Positions 44,388 through 57,141 are shown, numbered from the stretch's first letter. The stretch: DNA of 64,000 nucleotides from Liquidambar formosana (GCA_039720395.1 CM077826.1:37538790-37602789); one strand, 5' to 3'. The notes: generated from the sequence alone by a model not told the origin. A program made the numbers and translations.

Positions 44388-46284
44388 CTACTCTGTATTG
44401 AACTCTGAGTTAACTAGCTGACACAGCAGTTTCCTTATATCCCCAATGATTACATCAATTCTTCCCAGGATCTTTGGCTGTGCGGATTGAGGAGCTTTGT
44501 TCTCAGGCTTCTTTTGCTCGGATAGTTGCTCCTTCTCACCTCGGGCATTGAATTCATTCAGCTTGCCATCCTTGGCCCAAGTCTCAAGATTGTTTTTCAA
44601 GATTCTACAATCTTCTGTTTTATGGCCGTGATCTTTGTGGTAATTGCAAAACAACTTTCTATTCCTTTTCTCGGGGTCTCCAGCCATAGGTCTAGGTCTC
44701 TCAAAAAAGTCTCTCTTCCACTGCTTTCATTAATTTGTAAATGGGGAAAGTGATTACAATGAAAATGGCTCGATTTGGATTGGAAGATTGCTTAGGTTTC
44801 TCTACTCAGGGATTGTCCCTTTGGGGTTTTGAGTCTCTTTTCTTATCATCTTTTTCATTGGTTTTGGTGGGCATCGGGTTATAAAAGTCATCCAACTTCG
44901 AATAATTGGCCATGGTGGAGAGTAACTTGGCTAAGTTTCTAGAGGGATTGACTATCAACTCTTTAAACAGAGGTGATGGCTTCCTTAGTCCGAGGCAAAA
45001 CAAGTCCATGGCATTCTTTTCAACTGGGTCATCAATCTCATTGTAAACCTCCCAAAATCTCTGAGAGTATTCTAGAAGACCTTCCCCATCCTTCTGTTTT
45101 AGTTCATAGAGGTTCTGCATTTTCCTTAAGAACTTACAGCTAGTGATAAATCTCTTCTTAAATAACTTACTCAGCTCTTGCCAGCTATCAATAGACTCAT
45201 CTGGAATCTTGGCCCACTATTTAGGAGCCACATCCCCCGAACTCATGGAGAAAATTTTGCAAAGAAAACCCTCATTCCTAGAATATAATGACATGCATTG
45301 TAAATAATAATTTAAATGATGATTTTGATCTATTGAAAGAGTGTAAAGAGTAAAATTTATTTCAGAGTACCCTCATGGGATTGGAACCCGCTGAATCTAC
45401 TTCGTGAATGGACTTCGAACTACTGCGGAGCTCCCTGGCCTATCTCCTCTTTTCCTATGGTTATCCCGACACTTTTTGGAATCTTCTTCTTTATTCTTCT
45501 CATGCATGGGAGATCAGGAGTGTTTCCTACTAGCTCCACTAAAGCTCCTTTCCCTTCTCCTTTCGAGAGATCGGGATCTATGACACTATCTCTCGTCCCT
45601 ATATGTTTCATCCTTAGAACCTACTCGAGCACGAGATTTATGATGGTCCTTGCTCCATCTTTGGGAGTGACCTAAATGTTTAGAACTACGCTTAGGGGAC
45701 CTTTGCACCAACTCATTGTACTGCCTATCCCTCCTCCCTGAGTGTACATGTTCTGGACCAGGGGAACGTTACTTGTCATTACACTTGTTGCGATGATGGT
45801 GGTGCAAGGCTCCATGTTTGGGTGAGCTTTCCTAATGGCGGGTACGATGAAGCAAGCTGGTTTGGTTGGCTGCCTCGGCAGTAACATTAGCATCGCAACA
45901 AGTAAAGGTCCATTGGAGATGGTGGTGGTAGTTTTGCTCTGCTGTCATTTTAGCGAGCTGTGCAGTCTGAATCTCCGACTGCATAGTGGCTATCAGTTCC
46001 ACCGCCGTAGTTAGGTTAGGATTGTTTATTACAGCCTTGTCAAATGCTGCTTTCAAAGCTGGCTGATCATCGAGAGAGTGGAGGACAACAGTCATCTCTA
46101 GCGAGATTTGGTGCTGCTGAACCGAAAGAGGCTGACTAGTGGTTGCTGGTGGTAAAAGAGGGATTGCCGATGGTGGTTGAGTTTCTACACACTTCCTAGC
46201 ATCTCCACCAGTGGTTTGGTCTATGCGAGGGAAATTTGCTCCAGATCTGGTCCGCTCGTAGGTGGACGGAGGTGGAGTGACCAT
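44388..46284 (-). pseudogene. Element C gag, decayed
   Basis: Pieces in order from the right: N-terminal MVTPPPSTYERTRSGANFP (45832-46284), a middle part (45420-45670), the capsid-like NLYELKQKDGEGLLEYSQRF (44806-45120), and a zinc knuckle FCNYHKDHGHKTEDC (about 44640). Frames are interrupted several times. The type of knuckle supports Tat affinity. Confidence 0.75.
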
Positions 46285-46297
46285 CTAATTGCGATGG

Positions 46298-46315
46298 TTC
46301 CCACAGACGGCGCCA
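46298..46315 (-). promoter_or_regulatory. Primer-binding site of element C
   Basis: TGGCGCCGTCTGTGGGAA on the minus strand, 3 nt from the LTR. This site is common in Tat/Retand elements and differs from that of A and B. Confidence 0.75.
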
Positions 46316-46318
46316 AAT

Positions 46319-46923
46319 TGTGCGGGGTAAAATATGTTCCCTAAGAATTGCTGATGAAGAAGGAACTGAATCTCACGCATAAACCTACATTCACAAGCTA
46401 AGAAACAATGTTAGGGGGTAGGTGAAGGTGGGTTTTGGCTAAACCCTCTCCAAAGCTTAAGTCAGAGGCTTTTTTTAAAGGTAAATGCAAAGAAGAAGAC
46501 GAATTTTTTAGGATTAGGGTACTGTAGCTTACCTTATTCGACTGCATCGTATTCTACCTATACCCAACTATACAAATTGATAATGTGAGGTCAAGTAACT
46601 GCCTTGGTTAGGTCAGATCTAACTATGGTTTGCCAGTAACCATCTGACCATGGTTCACTGATCATGGTTAGGCAGATAACCATGGTTTCTTGTAATCGTT
46701 GCGTTAGGAATAGCAGCTGTACTCAGAGTTTTGGACTGTAGTAGCAATTTGGACTGTAATATGAGTCATGTAACAGGTGCCCCAAGCTGAGTATAAAGCC
46801 TCGAGCTGGGCGATCACGTGTGTTGTAATGGATTTGATTGAGTTGTCGTTGCCACATATCAGTGGTCCTGATTCGAGCTCTTTAGCCCGAGCTGGATCTT
46901 TGGTTCGAGAATATTTCCACACA
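46319..46923 (-). repeat. Element C 5' LTR
   Basis: About 605 bp, starting TGTGCGGGG and ending TTCCACACA on the plus strand. The inner boundary is fixed by the primer-binding site. The outer boundary is placed where TG...CA ends agree and LINE-like sequence begins; it could be 2 bp shorter. The partner LTR is not in the window. Confidence 0.65.
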
Positions 46924-47208
46924 ATTAGTAAGTCACAAAGTTGCCCTTGGAAGATTTATAGTATTTTAAATGATTGTGTGAAGATTATTTTAGAGTGTAA
47001 TATGGAAGTTAGAATAAATTATGTTTATAAAGAAGAAAATCAAGCTATTGATTTCTTAACTAATTTAGGTAACATAATTAAAGGTAATCAGATTTGGGAT
47101 TCTGATTTTTCAAGAGAAATTTTAGGTATTCTTTGAAAGGATACTATTGGTAGATCCAACTGGTGTTGACATTTTCTCCTATACCAAAAAAATAAAATAA
47201 AAAAAGAT
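46924..47208 (+). mobile_element. LINE 3' fragment with RNase H domain
   Basis: The plus frame CPWKIYSILNDCVKIILECN, then VYKEENQAIDFLTNLGN, resembles the C-terminal RNase H of plant L1-type LINEs, ending at TGA 47134-47136. A short 3' tail ends in an A-rich run (47187-47208). The longer frame starting at 46777 is a chance fusion with the element C LTR. Element C may have inserted into this LINE. Confidence 0.6.
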
Positions 47209-48233
47209 CCCGGCCTAAACCCATTCAACCCAGCCTAACCTTATTTAACCCGTGTAACCCATGCCCAAACCAAGTCCGCCTAACCCAAACACGAGTTGAG
47301 CATGGGATGAGAAACTTAACCTGAATAATGGGTTGGGTTGAGAGTTTTATACTTAGGGTTGAGCCAAGGATGACCTCTCAACCTACCCAACCCACTTAAG
47401 TTGTAGCCCTAGTTTCAACTACCTTTGACACAAAGGATGCCACATATCCACTTACGTGACAGCACGTGATGTGTCCGTCAACTATTTGGATGGCGTATGG
47501 GGTGGGGATTATATTTTGGTATGATAGTGAAGTTTATAATTTAAATTGGGAGAAAAAAATAATTTGAGTACCACATTGGGGTTTTTGAAAAGGTTTAGGT
47601 ACTAAAATGATTTTCACTCTTTTTTATTAATTGGATCAAATGGATAGATAAATTACTTAATCGGACTTTAGGATATGAACTTATCTGTTAGGAAGGTTTT
47701 AGATATTTACCCTAAAAATAATAAAAGACTTGCCGAACTAAAATATAAACTCAGTATTACCCAAGTTTTTTGGTCCTTTACCCTCCTTGTAGTCGGACAT
47801 GAATTTGCCATGAAATTGAAAAGAATAAAAGTGTTATCTAAGTTGCTTTTATTTGTTAGGAAGTGGTGGAATTAAAAATACAAAGATTGATGATTCATGC
47901 ATCTTGTATAATGGATGGTTGAAATTGTGTAACTGAAAATTACACTAATTATGAAGATGATGCGGAAAATTTATTAGCTTTGACTAGTAATAATGAAAAA
48001 AATTGAAGAAAATTAAATTTAAAGATGAGAAATGAGTAGACGGTCGAGGAGAAGAAGAGAAGATTGGCTAAGAACATTGGATAGGTGTTGATAAATTTTT
48101 TCTTGTATTGGTTTTGAATTTGAAGGGTACTTTTCCTGTTTAAAAAGGGTATTAATTGTTACTTTTATTAGTTTTAAATGATAATAAATAACAAAAGAAA
48201 CTGAAAATTTGATGAAAGGGAAGAGTACATAGC

Positions 48234-48264
<31 letters not shown>

Positions 48265-49759
48265 AAGAGGAGGAGGAGGAGGAGGAGGAGGAGAATAGTG
48301 AATCAAGCATTGAATAACGAAGGCTAATTTTTTCATTAAAAGTTATAATAGGGATATTTTGGAGAGTCAAAAGTTTTTCCTACATACATTAATTTAAAAG
48401 TAGTATAGATAGATATAGATATATTGGAATTAGAAGAAAATTATTTACTCCATATTTATGGCATTGACTAGTCTATACTTAGGTAAATAATTTCCTTTAA
48501 AAATTTTTTGTAAAGATCATATTATTAATTAGAGAAGTGAACACTCTTTCTTTGAGTGAAGGCATTGTGGAATTAATGAAGCACGCTTTTTAAACCTGAT
48601 GAGAATTGAAAACATAGAAGAAAAGGGTTGGTGGCTTTGTGTGTAGGGGTGAGCAAATGAGGGGAAGAATGGTTGTATAAAGTTTAAACTATGGGTGGCC
48701 ATTTGGCAAGGAGGAGCTGAAAGCCATATATTCTGTAGTCACCGCGTAATGCATATATGTACGTAAAACTTTCTTTTAATCCAGATTGCGACAGGCTAGG
48801 AGCGGCATATATAGCACACCACGGTTGGACTTAAGACCCCTTCACTCCCCTCGAAATCAATTACTCAAAAACACTACTACGAAGTACAGCTGGATCCAAC
48901 CCCGAATAAACATTTCCACCCCCACACGAAACAATGGACGGCCTACTACTACTATGTGACGTTCATGACGCGGGACCGCAACTTTCACATTACAAGCCAC
49001 AAGTCTAAATTACCAATTCACCCTCACCATATATTAAATATTTACTCTAATTAAATCACCATTCATTGCATCCTTAACCACATTTACTTATCCATTTCAT
49101 ATTTATTATCTTCCTTTTTATTTTGGGATTTTACTAGAAAGAAAAAAATCAACTACTTCATTTAATTGAATCCCCTTAAATACGCACTTCAATGAAATTA
49201 ATTAAATATTGTACACAAAACAAACTCATTTATGGAGTAATATTTTATATTATGCTCAACAGTAAATATAAAAGTATGAAAGCATCTAATAAGATTTTTT
49301 TTTTAAAAAAAACGTGTTTTTTGAAATAAGAATGAAACACGAGCAAACGAGTAGTACTTTGGACTCAAACAAATGCCTAATTCAAGCTTAACGGTAATTG
49401 TTGGTCATTTCGACTAATTTAGTCCAAAAAAAAACGAATAAAATGACTTTGATAAACGAGGGCAGTGTAGTCATATTGTAGAAGTAGACATGATGTTTAA
49501 TCATGCGAGTGATTAGTTGTTGCTTTAAGGAAGATTAACGCGGAAGCATCGAAGAAGAAAGAGGCAGGAGATGAGATTCCATTTTGCCCGAGTCTTATAA
49601 TAGGACACCCCAACACAGGCCAAATATTCCCATAACACATATATTCATTCCTTCATTCACAGTGACTTTCAATTCACACACACACACACACCCCACCAAG
49701 GCCCCCAACCAATACACTCTCAGTTTAGGTAGGGAATTGCGAAGCTATAGACCTATAGT
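47209..49759. other. Intergenic region upstream of the pectin methylesterase gene
   Basis: Bases 47209-47420 are rich in AACCC and its complement, low complexity without a regular period. Bases 47450-49560 are AT-rich with no gene seen. A TTATAATA sequence at 49596-49603 is a possible TATA box, and a CA repeat at 49675-49691 would lie in the 5' leader. Confidence 0.5.
48235..48292 (+). repeat. Compound (AAG)n(GAG)n microsatellite
   Basis: About ten AAG units run into about eight GAG/GGA units. It explains the leucine/proline-rich open frame on the opposite strand. Confidence 0.9.
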
Positions 49760-52700
49760 ATGGATTCCATCAACTCCTTCAAGGGCTACGGCAAGGTGGA
49801 CCCCCAGGAAGAGCAGGCATTCCGGCGCAAGACGCGCAGGCGTTGCATCATCCTCACGGTCTCCTTAATCGTACTTGTTACCGTCATCATCGCTGCTGTT
49901 GCTGGCACCTTGATTCACAAGCGCAACAGTAGCGCCGACTCCAACTCCGTCCCGGCAACTCCAACTTCCCCGGCCGCCTCCCTCAAAGCTGTTTGTAGCG
50001 TCACTCAGTATCCCGACTCCTGCTTCTCCAGCATCTCCTCCCTCCAAGCCTCCAACTCCACCACCGACCCTGAGACCTTCTTCAAGCTCTCTCTCCAGGT
50101 CGCCATTACCGAGCTCTCTAAGCTCTCTTCTCTGCCCGACCAGCTCATTGCCAAGTCCAACGACCCACGCCTCAAATTGGCGCTCACCGATTGCAAAAGC
50201 CTGTTCGATGACGCCGTGGATCGCCTCAACGACTCCATATCTTCCATGGCGGTGGGCGACGGCGAGAGGCTGTTGTCGGCATCCAAGATCAACGACATCA
50301 AGACGTGGCTCAGCAGCACCATCACCGATCAAGAAACCTGCTTGGACGGTCTCCAGGAGCTGAACTCCACGCTGGTCCAAGATGTGAAGACGTCGATGAA
50401 CAACTCGGCGGTGTTCGCAAGCAACAGTTTGGCCATAGTTGCTAAGATCTTGACCATACTGGGGGACTTCAACATTCCGATTCATCGGAGGTTGTTGGGG
50501 ACGAAATCATCATCATTTCCAGATTGGGTGAGTGCGGGTGACCGGAGACTGCTGCAGGAGGAGAAACCGACGCCGGATGTGACGGTGGCGAAGGATGGGA
50601 GTGGGGACTACAAGACCATAGGGGAGGCAGTGAAGCAGGTGCCGAAGAAGAATACAACGAGATTCGTGATATATGTGATGGAAGGGGAGTACTTGGAGAA
50701 CATTAACTTGGATAAGAGCACGTGGAATGTCATGATTTACGGCGACGGCATGACAAAGACCATTGTATCCGGCAGCTTGAACTTTGTGGATGGCACCCCC
50801 ACCTTCTCCACCGCTACTTTCGGTAATTACTCTTCCCTCCCTTGTTAATTACTCCTATTTCTTACCTACCAATTACCCTATACTAATTATTTATCACTCT
50901 TAATACAAGATAACTTGTTAACTGCCAAAGCGCCAAGTGCCAACCATAGATAAAAGAACCAAAAAAAATATACAAAAATGTTGGTCCCTCCGTCCCATAC
51001 ATATAAGTTAAGTTTTACAAAACACCTAATTTAGGAAAAACTATCGTTGCGTTGGCTTGTCGATCATTTATTAAAAAACTTCACCCTTTCAAAAATATCC
51101 TTCTTTTTTTTTTTTTTGGTATTTGCAATTGGTTTTATATAAAAAGCAATTATTAAGATAATAAATGGTAGTATAAGTGAGTTAAAAATTTTATGATTTG
51201 ACTTTTTAAAATAATCAAATATTTTAGGACAAAAAAATTAGCAAAAATTGTTTATCTTTATGAAACTGAAGTAGTAAAATCTTTAATTTTTTGCTAAGAT
51301 GCAAAATAGTCCTATAAAGTGATTGAGGGGATTGAAGATTTGGATTGGGGATGTAACGATGTCCAAAGCATACAGTTAATAGGTAAGTTTCATGGATGCA
51401 TGTTTATGTGCCCATCGTTGGGTTGTTACTTTTACAACAACAAATTAGTTATGCTTAAAATAAAATTTTGTTGTAGGCGCTTAAAAATGAAATTAGGTGC
51501 CCTTTACTTGGCGCCAGTTTTAATTAATAGTTGTCTATGTGCCATCAGCCATGTCACATGTGAATCCTTCTTCTGGACCGCATAAGTGGCCTTGTGATCA
51601 AGGGAAGCAGATGCATATATCCACATGTTACCCTGTGATTGGATGGAAGGAGCATCATGTCTCCCAATTGAGCCTGGCTTTGAATTTTATTAATTAAAAT
51701 TGTAGGGGATGCCCCACACCATGTGCAAGTTAGATTTTTTATGATTAAATTGATTGTTGGATGTAACTTATGGTGCATATGGCCCCGTTGTTCCCACATG
51801 ACATTCAAGCCCAACGCCCATGCCACAAGAGACAATGGGGACGACCCTTTCTCTCAATCTCTGTGTGTAAGGAGAGAGAGAGAGAGAGAGAGAGAGCGAG
51901 ATGGACGGCGTTTATCGGGGCCTCATCCATCAGATGACTTCTCCTTTTCTTTTTGGTTGTTGTTTTTTGACTCAAGATGGAGCTCACTTTTCTTTGGGTC
52001 TTTGAGAAGCATTGGTGAGAGAAAAAGATGCTTAAACAGCGGCACGTTATGCGCTGTTGTTGGCCTGGAACATCACAACATGAATTCCCACGAGTCTCAT
52101 CTTTTTCATCTCATACACAAGTGGGCCTCCATGTAAAATGAGAAGCGATGATGGTGTGCATTTCGCTTTCTTCACAAATCGTGTCCATACTTCCCTTGGT
52201 ACTTGTGTTCAACATCTTATGGTTTCCGACACACGTGCAAAAACATAGATGTGAGGTTTTTTTTCTTGGAAGACACATATAATGACACTAGGCTGTGTAT
52301 TGGTATTGGGTCGGAATTTTCCCTTTTGGGGTTGGGTGCTTCATTGACTCAGCTCAATAAAGCCGCTTGGACCCCATATACATACTTTATTTATTTATAT
52401 ATATTATTAAACTGGATGGTGATATGATAAACATATGTTGATGTAATTTATATTTACACTTTATTAGGGATTACATCTTATGTATGAGTAAATTATAAGG
52501 TATATCAGATCAATGTATGAGATATAATTTATAATGCATGATACTTATATAATTTATCTTAATATGTGCTCATATGATCATAACTGATGTTAAACTTTTA
52601 AAATATACTTGAGTTTTGAGTAAACTTAACTCGTCATGAGCAGTTGATAGTATGATAATCTAGTTGCTTTCTTATTATTTATAGTATTCCATCGATTGTC

Positions 52701-53754
52701 TCCCCAAAAATAAAAATAAAAAAACCTTAGTCATTACATAATATACGAAACCAAATCTATCAGGTGGGTCACTAACAAAAATTAAACCCAAAAAAATGAA
52801 ACCCGAGAAAATTGAGATTAATTGGAAGTTGCTGATGGAGAACTAAATCCAACCAACCCAATAACTCCCGGCCAATTGTGTTGGTTTGGTTGGGCAACAT
52901 TTAATCCTTCTCCGCTTCTTCTAGTCTGCAAAAAGGACGAGTGGCCTAATAGAGTAATAGGCCCTTGGCGCTATAGGGCTCATTCGATCGTACGTCTCTA
53001 GAATTTGGTACTAATTAATTAATAGTATTGCTTAGCTGTCTAGCTGACTCTGTGATATATTCACGTACATGCAGCTGCCGTAGGGAGGGGATTCATGGCA
53101 AAAGACATGGGGTTCAAAAACACAGCAGGTGCAGCCAAGCACCAGGCAGTGGCCTTCCGCTCAGGATCCGACCTTTCCGTATTCTACAGGTGCTCATTTG
53201 ATGCCTTCCAAGACACCCTCTACGCCCACTCCAACCGTCAGTTCTACCGTGATTGTGATATCACCGGCACCATCGACTTCATCTTTGGAAACGCGGCCGT
53301 CGTCTTCCAGAACTGCAACATCCGGCCTAGGCAGCCCCTCGCCAACCAATTCAACACCATCACTGCTCAGGGCAAGAAGGACCCCAATCAGAACACTGGC
53401 ATATCCATCCACAAGTGTACCCTCTCGCCTCTTGGTACTGTCACGGCTCCAACATACCTTGGCAGGCCTTGGAAGAACTACTCCACCACCATTATCATGC
53501 AGTCTAACATTGGCTCATTCTTGCGTCCCTCTGGCTGGACGGAATGGGTCAGCAACGTCGAGCCACCCAGCACCATATTCTATGCCGAGTACCAAAACAC
53601 TGGCCCAGGATCAAGTGTGGCTCAGCGGGTTAAATGGGCCGGTTACAAGTCCAATATCACTGAAGATGTCGCAGGCAAGTACACGGTTGGCTCTTTTATC
53701 CAGGGTGATGAGTGGTTGCCAGCCACTAGTGTGGCCTTTGATGCATCTCTATGA
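49760..53754 (+). CDS. Pectinesterase with pectinesterase-inhibitor domain, two exons
   Basis: Exons 49760-50822 and 53075-53754 join in phase 1 to give 580 aa. The enzyme removes methyl groups from cell-wall homogalacturonan. A basic N-terminus and a hydrophobic segment (about residues 30-51, CIILTVSLIVLVTVIIAAVA) act as signal anchor. The inhibitor domain spans about 70-225. Two RRLL sites (HRRLLG near 243, DRRLLQ near 262) are the known subtilase cleavage motif between inhibitor and enzyme. The catalytic part starts PDVTVAKDGSGDYKTI and shows QAVAFR, FQDTLYAH, DFIFGNA and LGRPWKNYS with the two catalytic aspartates and the arginine/tryptophan pair. Length and layout match group 2 (type I) plant PMEs. 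No defects are visible. Confidence 0.95.
50823..53074 (+). other. Intron of the pectinesterase gene
   Basis: 2252 bp, donor GTAATT and acceptor CATGCAG. AT-rich, with an (AG)n tract at 51870-51897 and T-rich runs. No gene or clear transposon was recognised. Single intron position between TATF and AAVGRGF is the usual one for this family. Confidence 0.85.
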
Positions 53755-54608
53755 ACCCCGCACCACTACCCTTCCCTTCCATCAATTGTGTCATATTGTG
53801 TGCCTACAATTTTTATTTTACCTTTTTTAACATTAGTTGGTTTTGGTTAAAAGTCCTTTCAAATTTATGACTACATAAGATCATAAAAAAGGAAAAGAAA
53901 AAAGGAAGAGGGTCAAACATTATTATTATTAATTTTTTTTGCCAGGGATTAAACATTTTGATTGAATTCTGAGAAATGTAGCAGCTGATTGTGCCAGCGA
54001 CAGGGGAATTTAGCAGTGAACAATTTTACACAGCATGATGATCATTTGTCACTATACCTCAATTTGGATGCTTAGCGTAATTAAATCATCACAATCAGTT
54101 ATTTGTCATTTAAATTGGCAATTTGGACTTGGATTAAAATTTATAAATAAATAAATAAATAAAGAGCATGGATTGGACGGTGTCAAACCCTCGTGTTTTT
54201 TTAATATTTATAAAAAATATAAAAGGTTTTCATGAAATTGGCTTTGTAGTCCTTTAGAAAACATTATTTTAAACAACTTTGTAAAAGAAAGACTGTTCAA
54301 AATTTGTCGTTTAAGTGAATTTTTTTTGCTATTTAAAATTTCTTTTTTTTTTTTTTTTTTGGTAAAAATCCAAAAAGTCTACTTAGATAACAATTTTTTA
54401 AAAAACTTTATTTTACAATTAATGTTATTCAAAATGGTGTTTTCTAATAAATTATGCAATCAGTTTTCATTAAACCTTTTAGATTTTTCATAAAATCTTG
54501 AGAAACCACAAAAGGTTGAAAGTGTGAAACAAATCTTGGAGTTCCAATAGAGGCCTCCAATAGAATGCTCATAATTTAGTGGGCCTATTATATTCTATGG
54601 ATCCCTTA
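53755..54608. other. 3' region of pectinesterase gene and spacer
   Basis: AT-rich with a long T run at 54342-54360 and a (AAAT)n-type tract at 54147-54163. No genes seen. Confidence 0.5.
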
Positions 54609-55160
54609 GAACATCTCCAGTAATGTGAGTTAAATTACCTGTGCTATTACTATTTTAGCACATGCTACAATGTCAAATGCTATAATTTGGTACAAAGTGC
54701 TCCAATGGTGCAAATGACATAGTATGCTATTTTTTGCCACAACCTTCATTCCCTTCATTTTTTATAAACTACCAACTACCGTTTTCCAACTTCCATTGTT
54801 CCAATCATAAAATTATGATGATAACTAGATTTGACCATGTGCGACTTTTTCTTTTTATTTTTTATTTTTTATTTTTTATTTTTTAAGATTTCAATATTAT
54901 TTTTGAAAATATTATATTTATTGGTTACTAAAAAAATTTTTGGAAGAAAATTATTGTATTTTTCATAGTTGCTTAAGAAATGGAGGGAGAGCTGACATGA
55001 CAAATATAGTAATAGCTCACTCTTGTGCTATATTTGGCATAAGGGTGAGCTATTATTATTTTTAGCATAGATTTTTAGCATACCATTGGAGTAGTCTAAC
55101 TTGTGCTAAATGCTATAATTTAACAATAGTATAGGTTATATCTCACCGCGGGAGATGCCC
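54609..55160. mobile_element. Candidate Tourist/Harbinger-type MITE
   Basis: 552 bp with imperfect terminal inverted repeats GAACATCTCC and GGAGATGCCC (8 of 10), flanked by TTA on both sides (54606-54608, 55161-55163). The interior is AT-rich, non-coding and partly self-complementary (TGCTATAATTT / AAATTATAGCA-type segments). A 3-bp TTA duplication is typical of PIF/Harbinger MITEs. Confidence 0.65.
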
Positions 55161-55589
55161 TTAGCCCCCTTCGGTGGCAAAGATAAAATTCCTCTTGACT
55201 TGTATGAAAGGGGCTTTATCCGAATTGAACCCTTTAGCCATTTGTCCTCATTCAAAGTGGGATTAGTATAATCTTTATATATCTTCTCGTCATAGCTTCA
55301 ATATCCCAGTAGATGAATCTGACGCGCCTCTCTTTTTGCATAAGTGGCCGGGGATGGAACGCCAATTAAGTTTGGCAAACCAATCCCCTTCACCACCATT
55401 AGAGGCTGGGTAGGGTGGATTAAGCTAAAATTGGATGTGGTTATTGGGGCGTAATTGGTCTTTGCTTGGGTGTTGTGTGTGGCGATGAGAATGGAGTCTT
55501 CAAGTTGTAGAGGCTGGAGTAGTAGTGTTGTTGGCTATCCCAAGTGGCCCTGATCGAGTAGCAGAGCCTAGAAGCGAGGTGATGCTCTT

Positions 55590-57020
55590 CTCCTTATTTC
55601 TCATCTCATCTGCTCACCCTTCTTCTTGTTGGACTATTTGTTTTTTGTTTTATATATAGATAATTAATATTTATTTAGTTATTTAATTATGATAGAATAG
55701 GAAAGGGAAAAGGTCAGAAGGCTTTTGCAAGAGAGGGCCCGTCGTGGGGATAAATAGCCAGGAAGATCCCTCGTTGGGCGAATTGGGCAGCCGTCAATCT
55801 TTGCCCATTGGATTTTGGCCGAATTACTTGTTTCTCTTTCTCGTATCTGGAGATATCCTAAGTCCTAACAATAGTATATTACTATATACAAACAAATTAC
55901 CTGTTTCTCTCTCTTTTTTTTTATATATGTTGTGTGCTGAGTCTTCTGTTTCTTCTTGTTCTGTGTTCTCATCCTTTTTTCCCTCTCCTATTATTAAAAT
56001 TCCATTTGCTCAGCCAGTATTATATTTAAGTAATTGTCTTTCTCCAATATATATTATTAAAATTTCATTTGCTCAGCCAATATATCTAGGCCTGCCTCTT
56101 GCTTACGCTTGTTAGGCAAGTTAGTCGTAATTTTTTTTCTATTCTTTCTCTAAATTTTGACGTCACACCCAGTTGAATTTTGAAATGTAATTCCCTCTTG
56201 AATTATACTTTCTAATTATTTTCCCACAAGTGGAAGGCAGGTAGGAACCCCTGGGCTATATCTCTAAATAAAAGGTGAAGCAATAGAAATAGGACTAGAA
56301 GCCAATTAGTTTTGCAAGAATATATGGGTTGAATTTGCAATAACTAGTACAATGGATGAAGATTTTTTTTTTTAATAAATATTATTTTTATTACGTTTGA
56401 GGGATCCGAACCCCTAATTTATTCATATCTCACCCCAACTTGGTACCACTATGCTAAACACCCGTATTCAAACTAATTTTTCTATTATAAATAGGGTGAA
56501 ACTGCCATGAGGGTTTCTCCTCTCCTCAATGGTGATGCTTTTCTCCTTATACTCCCAATCCCTATCTTTGGAGGACTCTTTAATTTCTATATATATGTAT
56601 ATATGATAGAAAAGGATAGGAGGCTTTTGCAAGTGGGCCCAATGTGGGGAGAGCTAGGAAGATCCCTCCTTAGGCACATTACGCAGCAAACAATCTTTGC
56701 CTATTGGGTTTTTAGCCAACAAGTTCCAAATTACACCTGTCTTTGTCTTTCTTTCTCTCTCTTTGCCTTTGGACAAATACTAATAATTAATACAAAATGA
56801 AATTACCAGTTTCTCTATTTTTGGGTGTTTGGTGACTCTTATTTTGTCTTGTTTTGTGTTCTCTTTGCTGAGCTAAGTCGGACCAAATAATATATTAATT
56901 GTCTTTCTCAAGTTTCTATACTTTACTTCTAGGGTTGCCTCTTGCGTTTGCTTGATGGGCAATTTAGTTTTAAATTCTTGAGTTAAAAATATATATTTTT
57001 TGTTCTTTCAAAATTTTAAT
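55590..57020. repeat. Diverged local duplication upstream of the aminotransferase gene
   Basis: Two segments, about 55580-56150 and 56530-56990, share in order GGTGATGCTTTTCTCCTTAT, GGAGGCTTTTGCAAG, GGAAGATCCCTC, CAATCTTTGCCYATTGG and a CCTCTTGC...GGCAA block. They lie about 850-950 bp apart in direct orientation. No protein is encoded consistently by both, so the open frames here are probably not genes. Confidence 0.65.
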
Positions 57021-57141
57021 GGGTGAATTACATCTCGCTTGATCCTCTAAGAAAGGCAGTTTCAAACCCCTGTGCTAGGTAGCTTCAAAAGGTTAAGCCA
57101 TACAGGGCTTATTGGGCAAATACTCAGGGCCCTTCACCCCT

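Larger units (their letters stand above)
26758..46923 (-). mobile_element. Element C: old Tat-like Ty3/gypsy retrotransposon, interrupted by elements 1 and B
   Basis: Minus-strand LTR (46319-46923), primer-binding site, gag, protease and RT occupy 43278-46318, and RT, two RNase H segments and the start of integrase occupy 26758-28879. Element B (28880-43277, GTCTC duplication) separates the halves inside RT. Element 1 follows at 26757, inside the integrase core. The second RNase H (NNEAEYE) and primer site TGGCGCCGTCTGTGGGAA point to the Tat/Retand group. Many stops and frameshifts make it the most decayed, and by nesting the oldest, element here. Confidence 0.82.

Noticed and set aside
46777..47136. 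119-aa open frame as a host gene
   Set aside because: It is a chance join between the element C LTR and a LINE RNase H fragment.
47209..47420. Interstitial telomere-like repeat
   Set aside because: AACCC-type words are irregular and do not form TTTAGGG arrays.
48019..48336. 105-aa proline/leucine-rich frame
   Set aside because: It translates the AAG/GAG microsatellite.
49865..50485. 206-aa frame antisense to pectinesterase exon 1
   Set aside because: It arises from codon bias of the GC-rich exon; the sense strand has a complete conserved protein.
53129..53830. 233-aa serine/threonine-rich plus frame over pectinesterase exon 2
   Set aside because: It overlaps the true exon in another frame and lacks family motifs.
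55744..56115. 123-aa frame as a gene
   Set aside because: It lies in one copy of a diverged duplication and is not preserved in the other copy.
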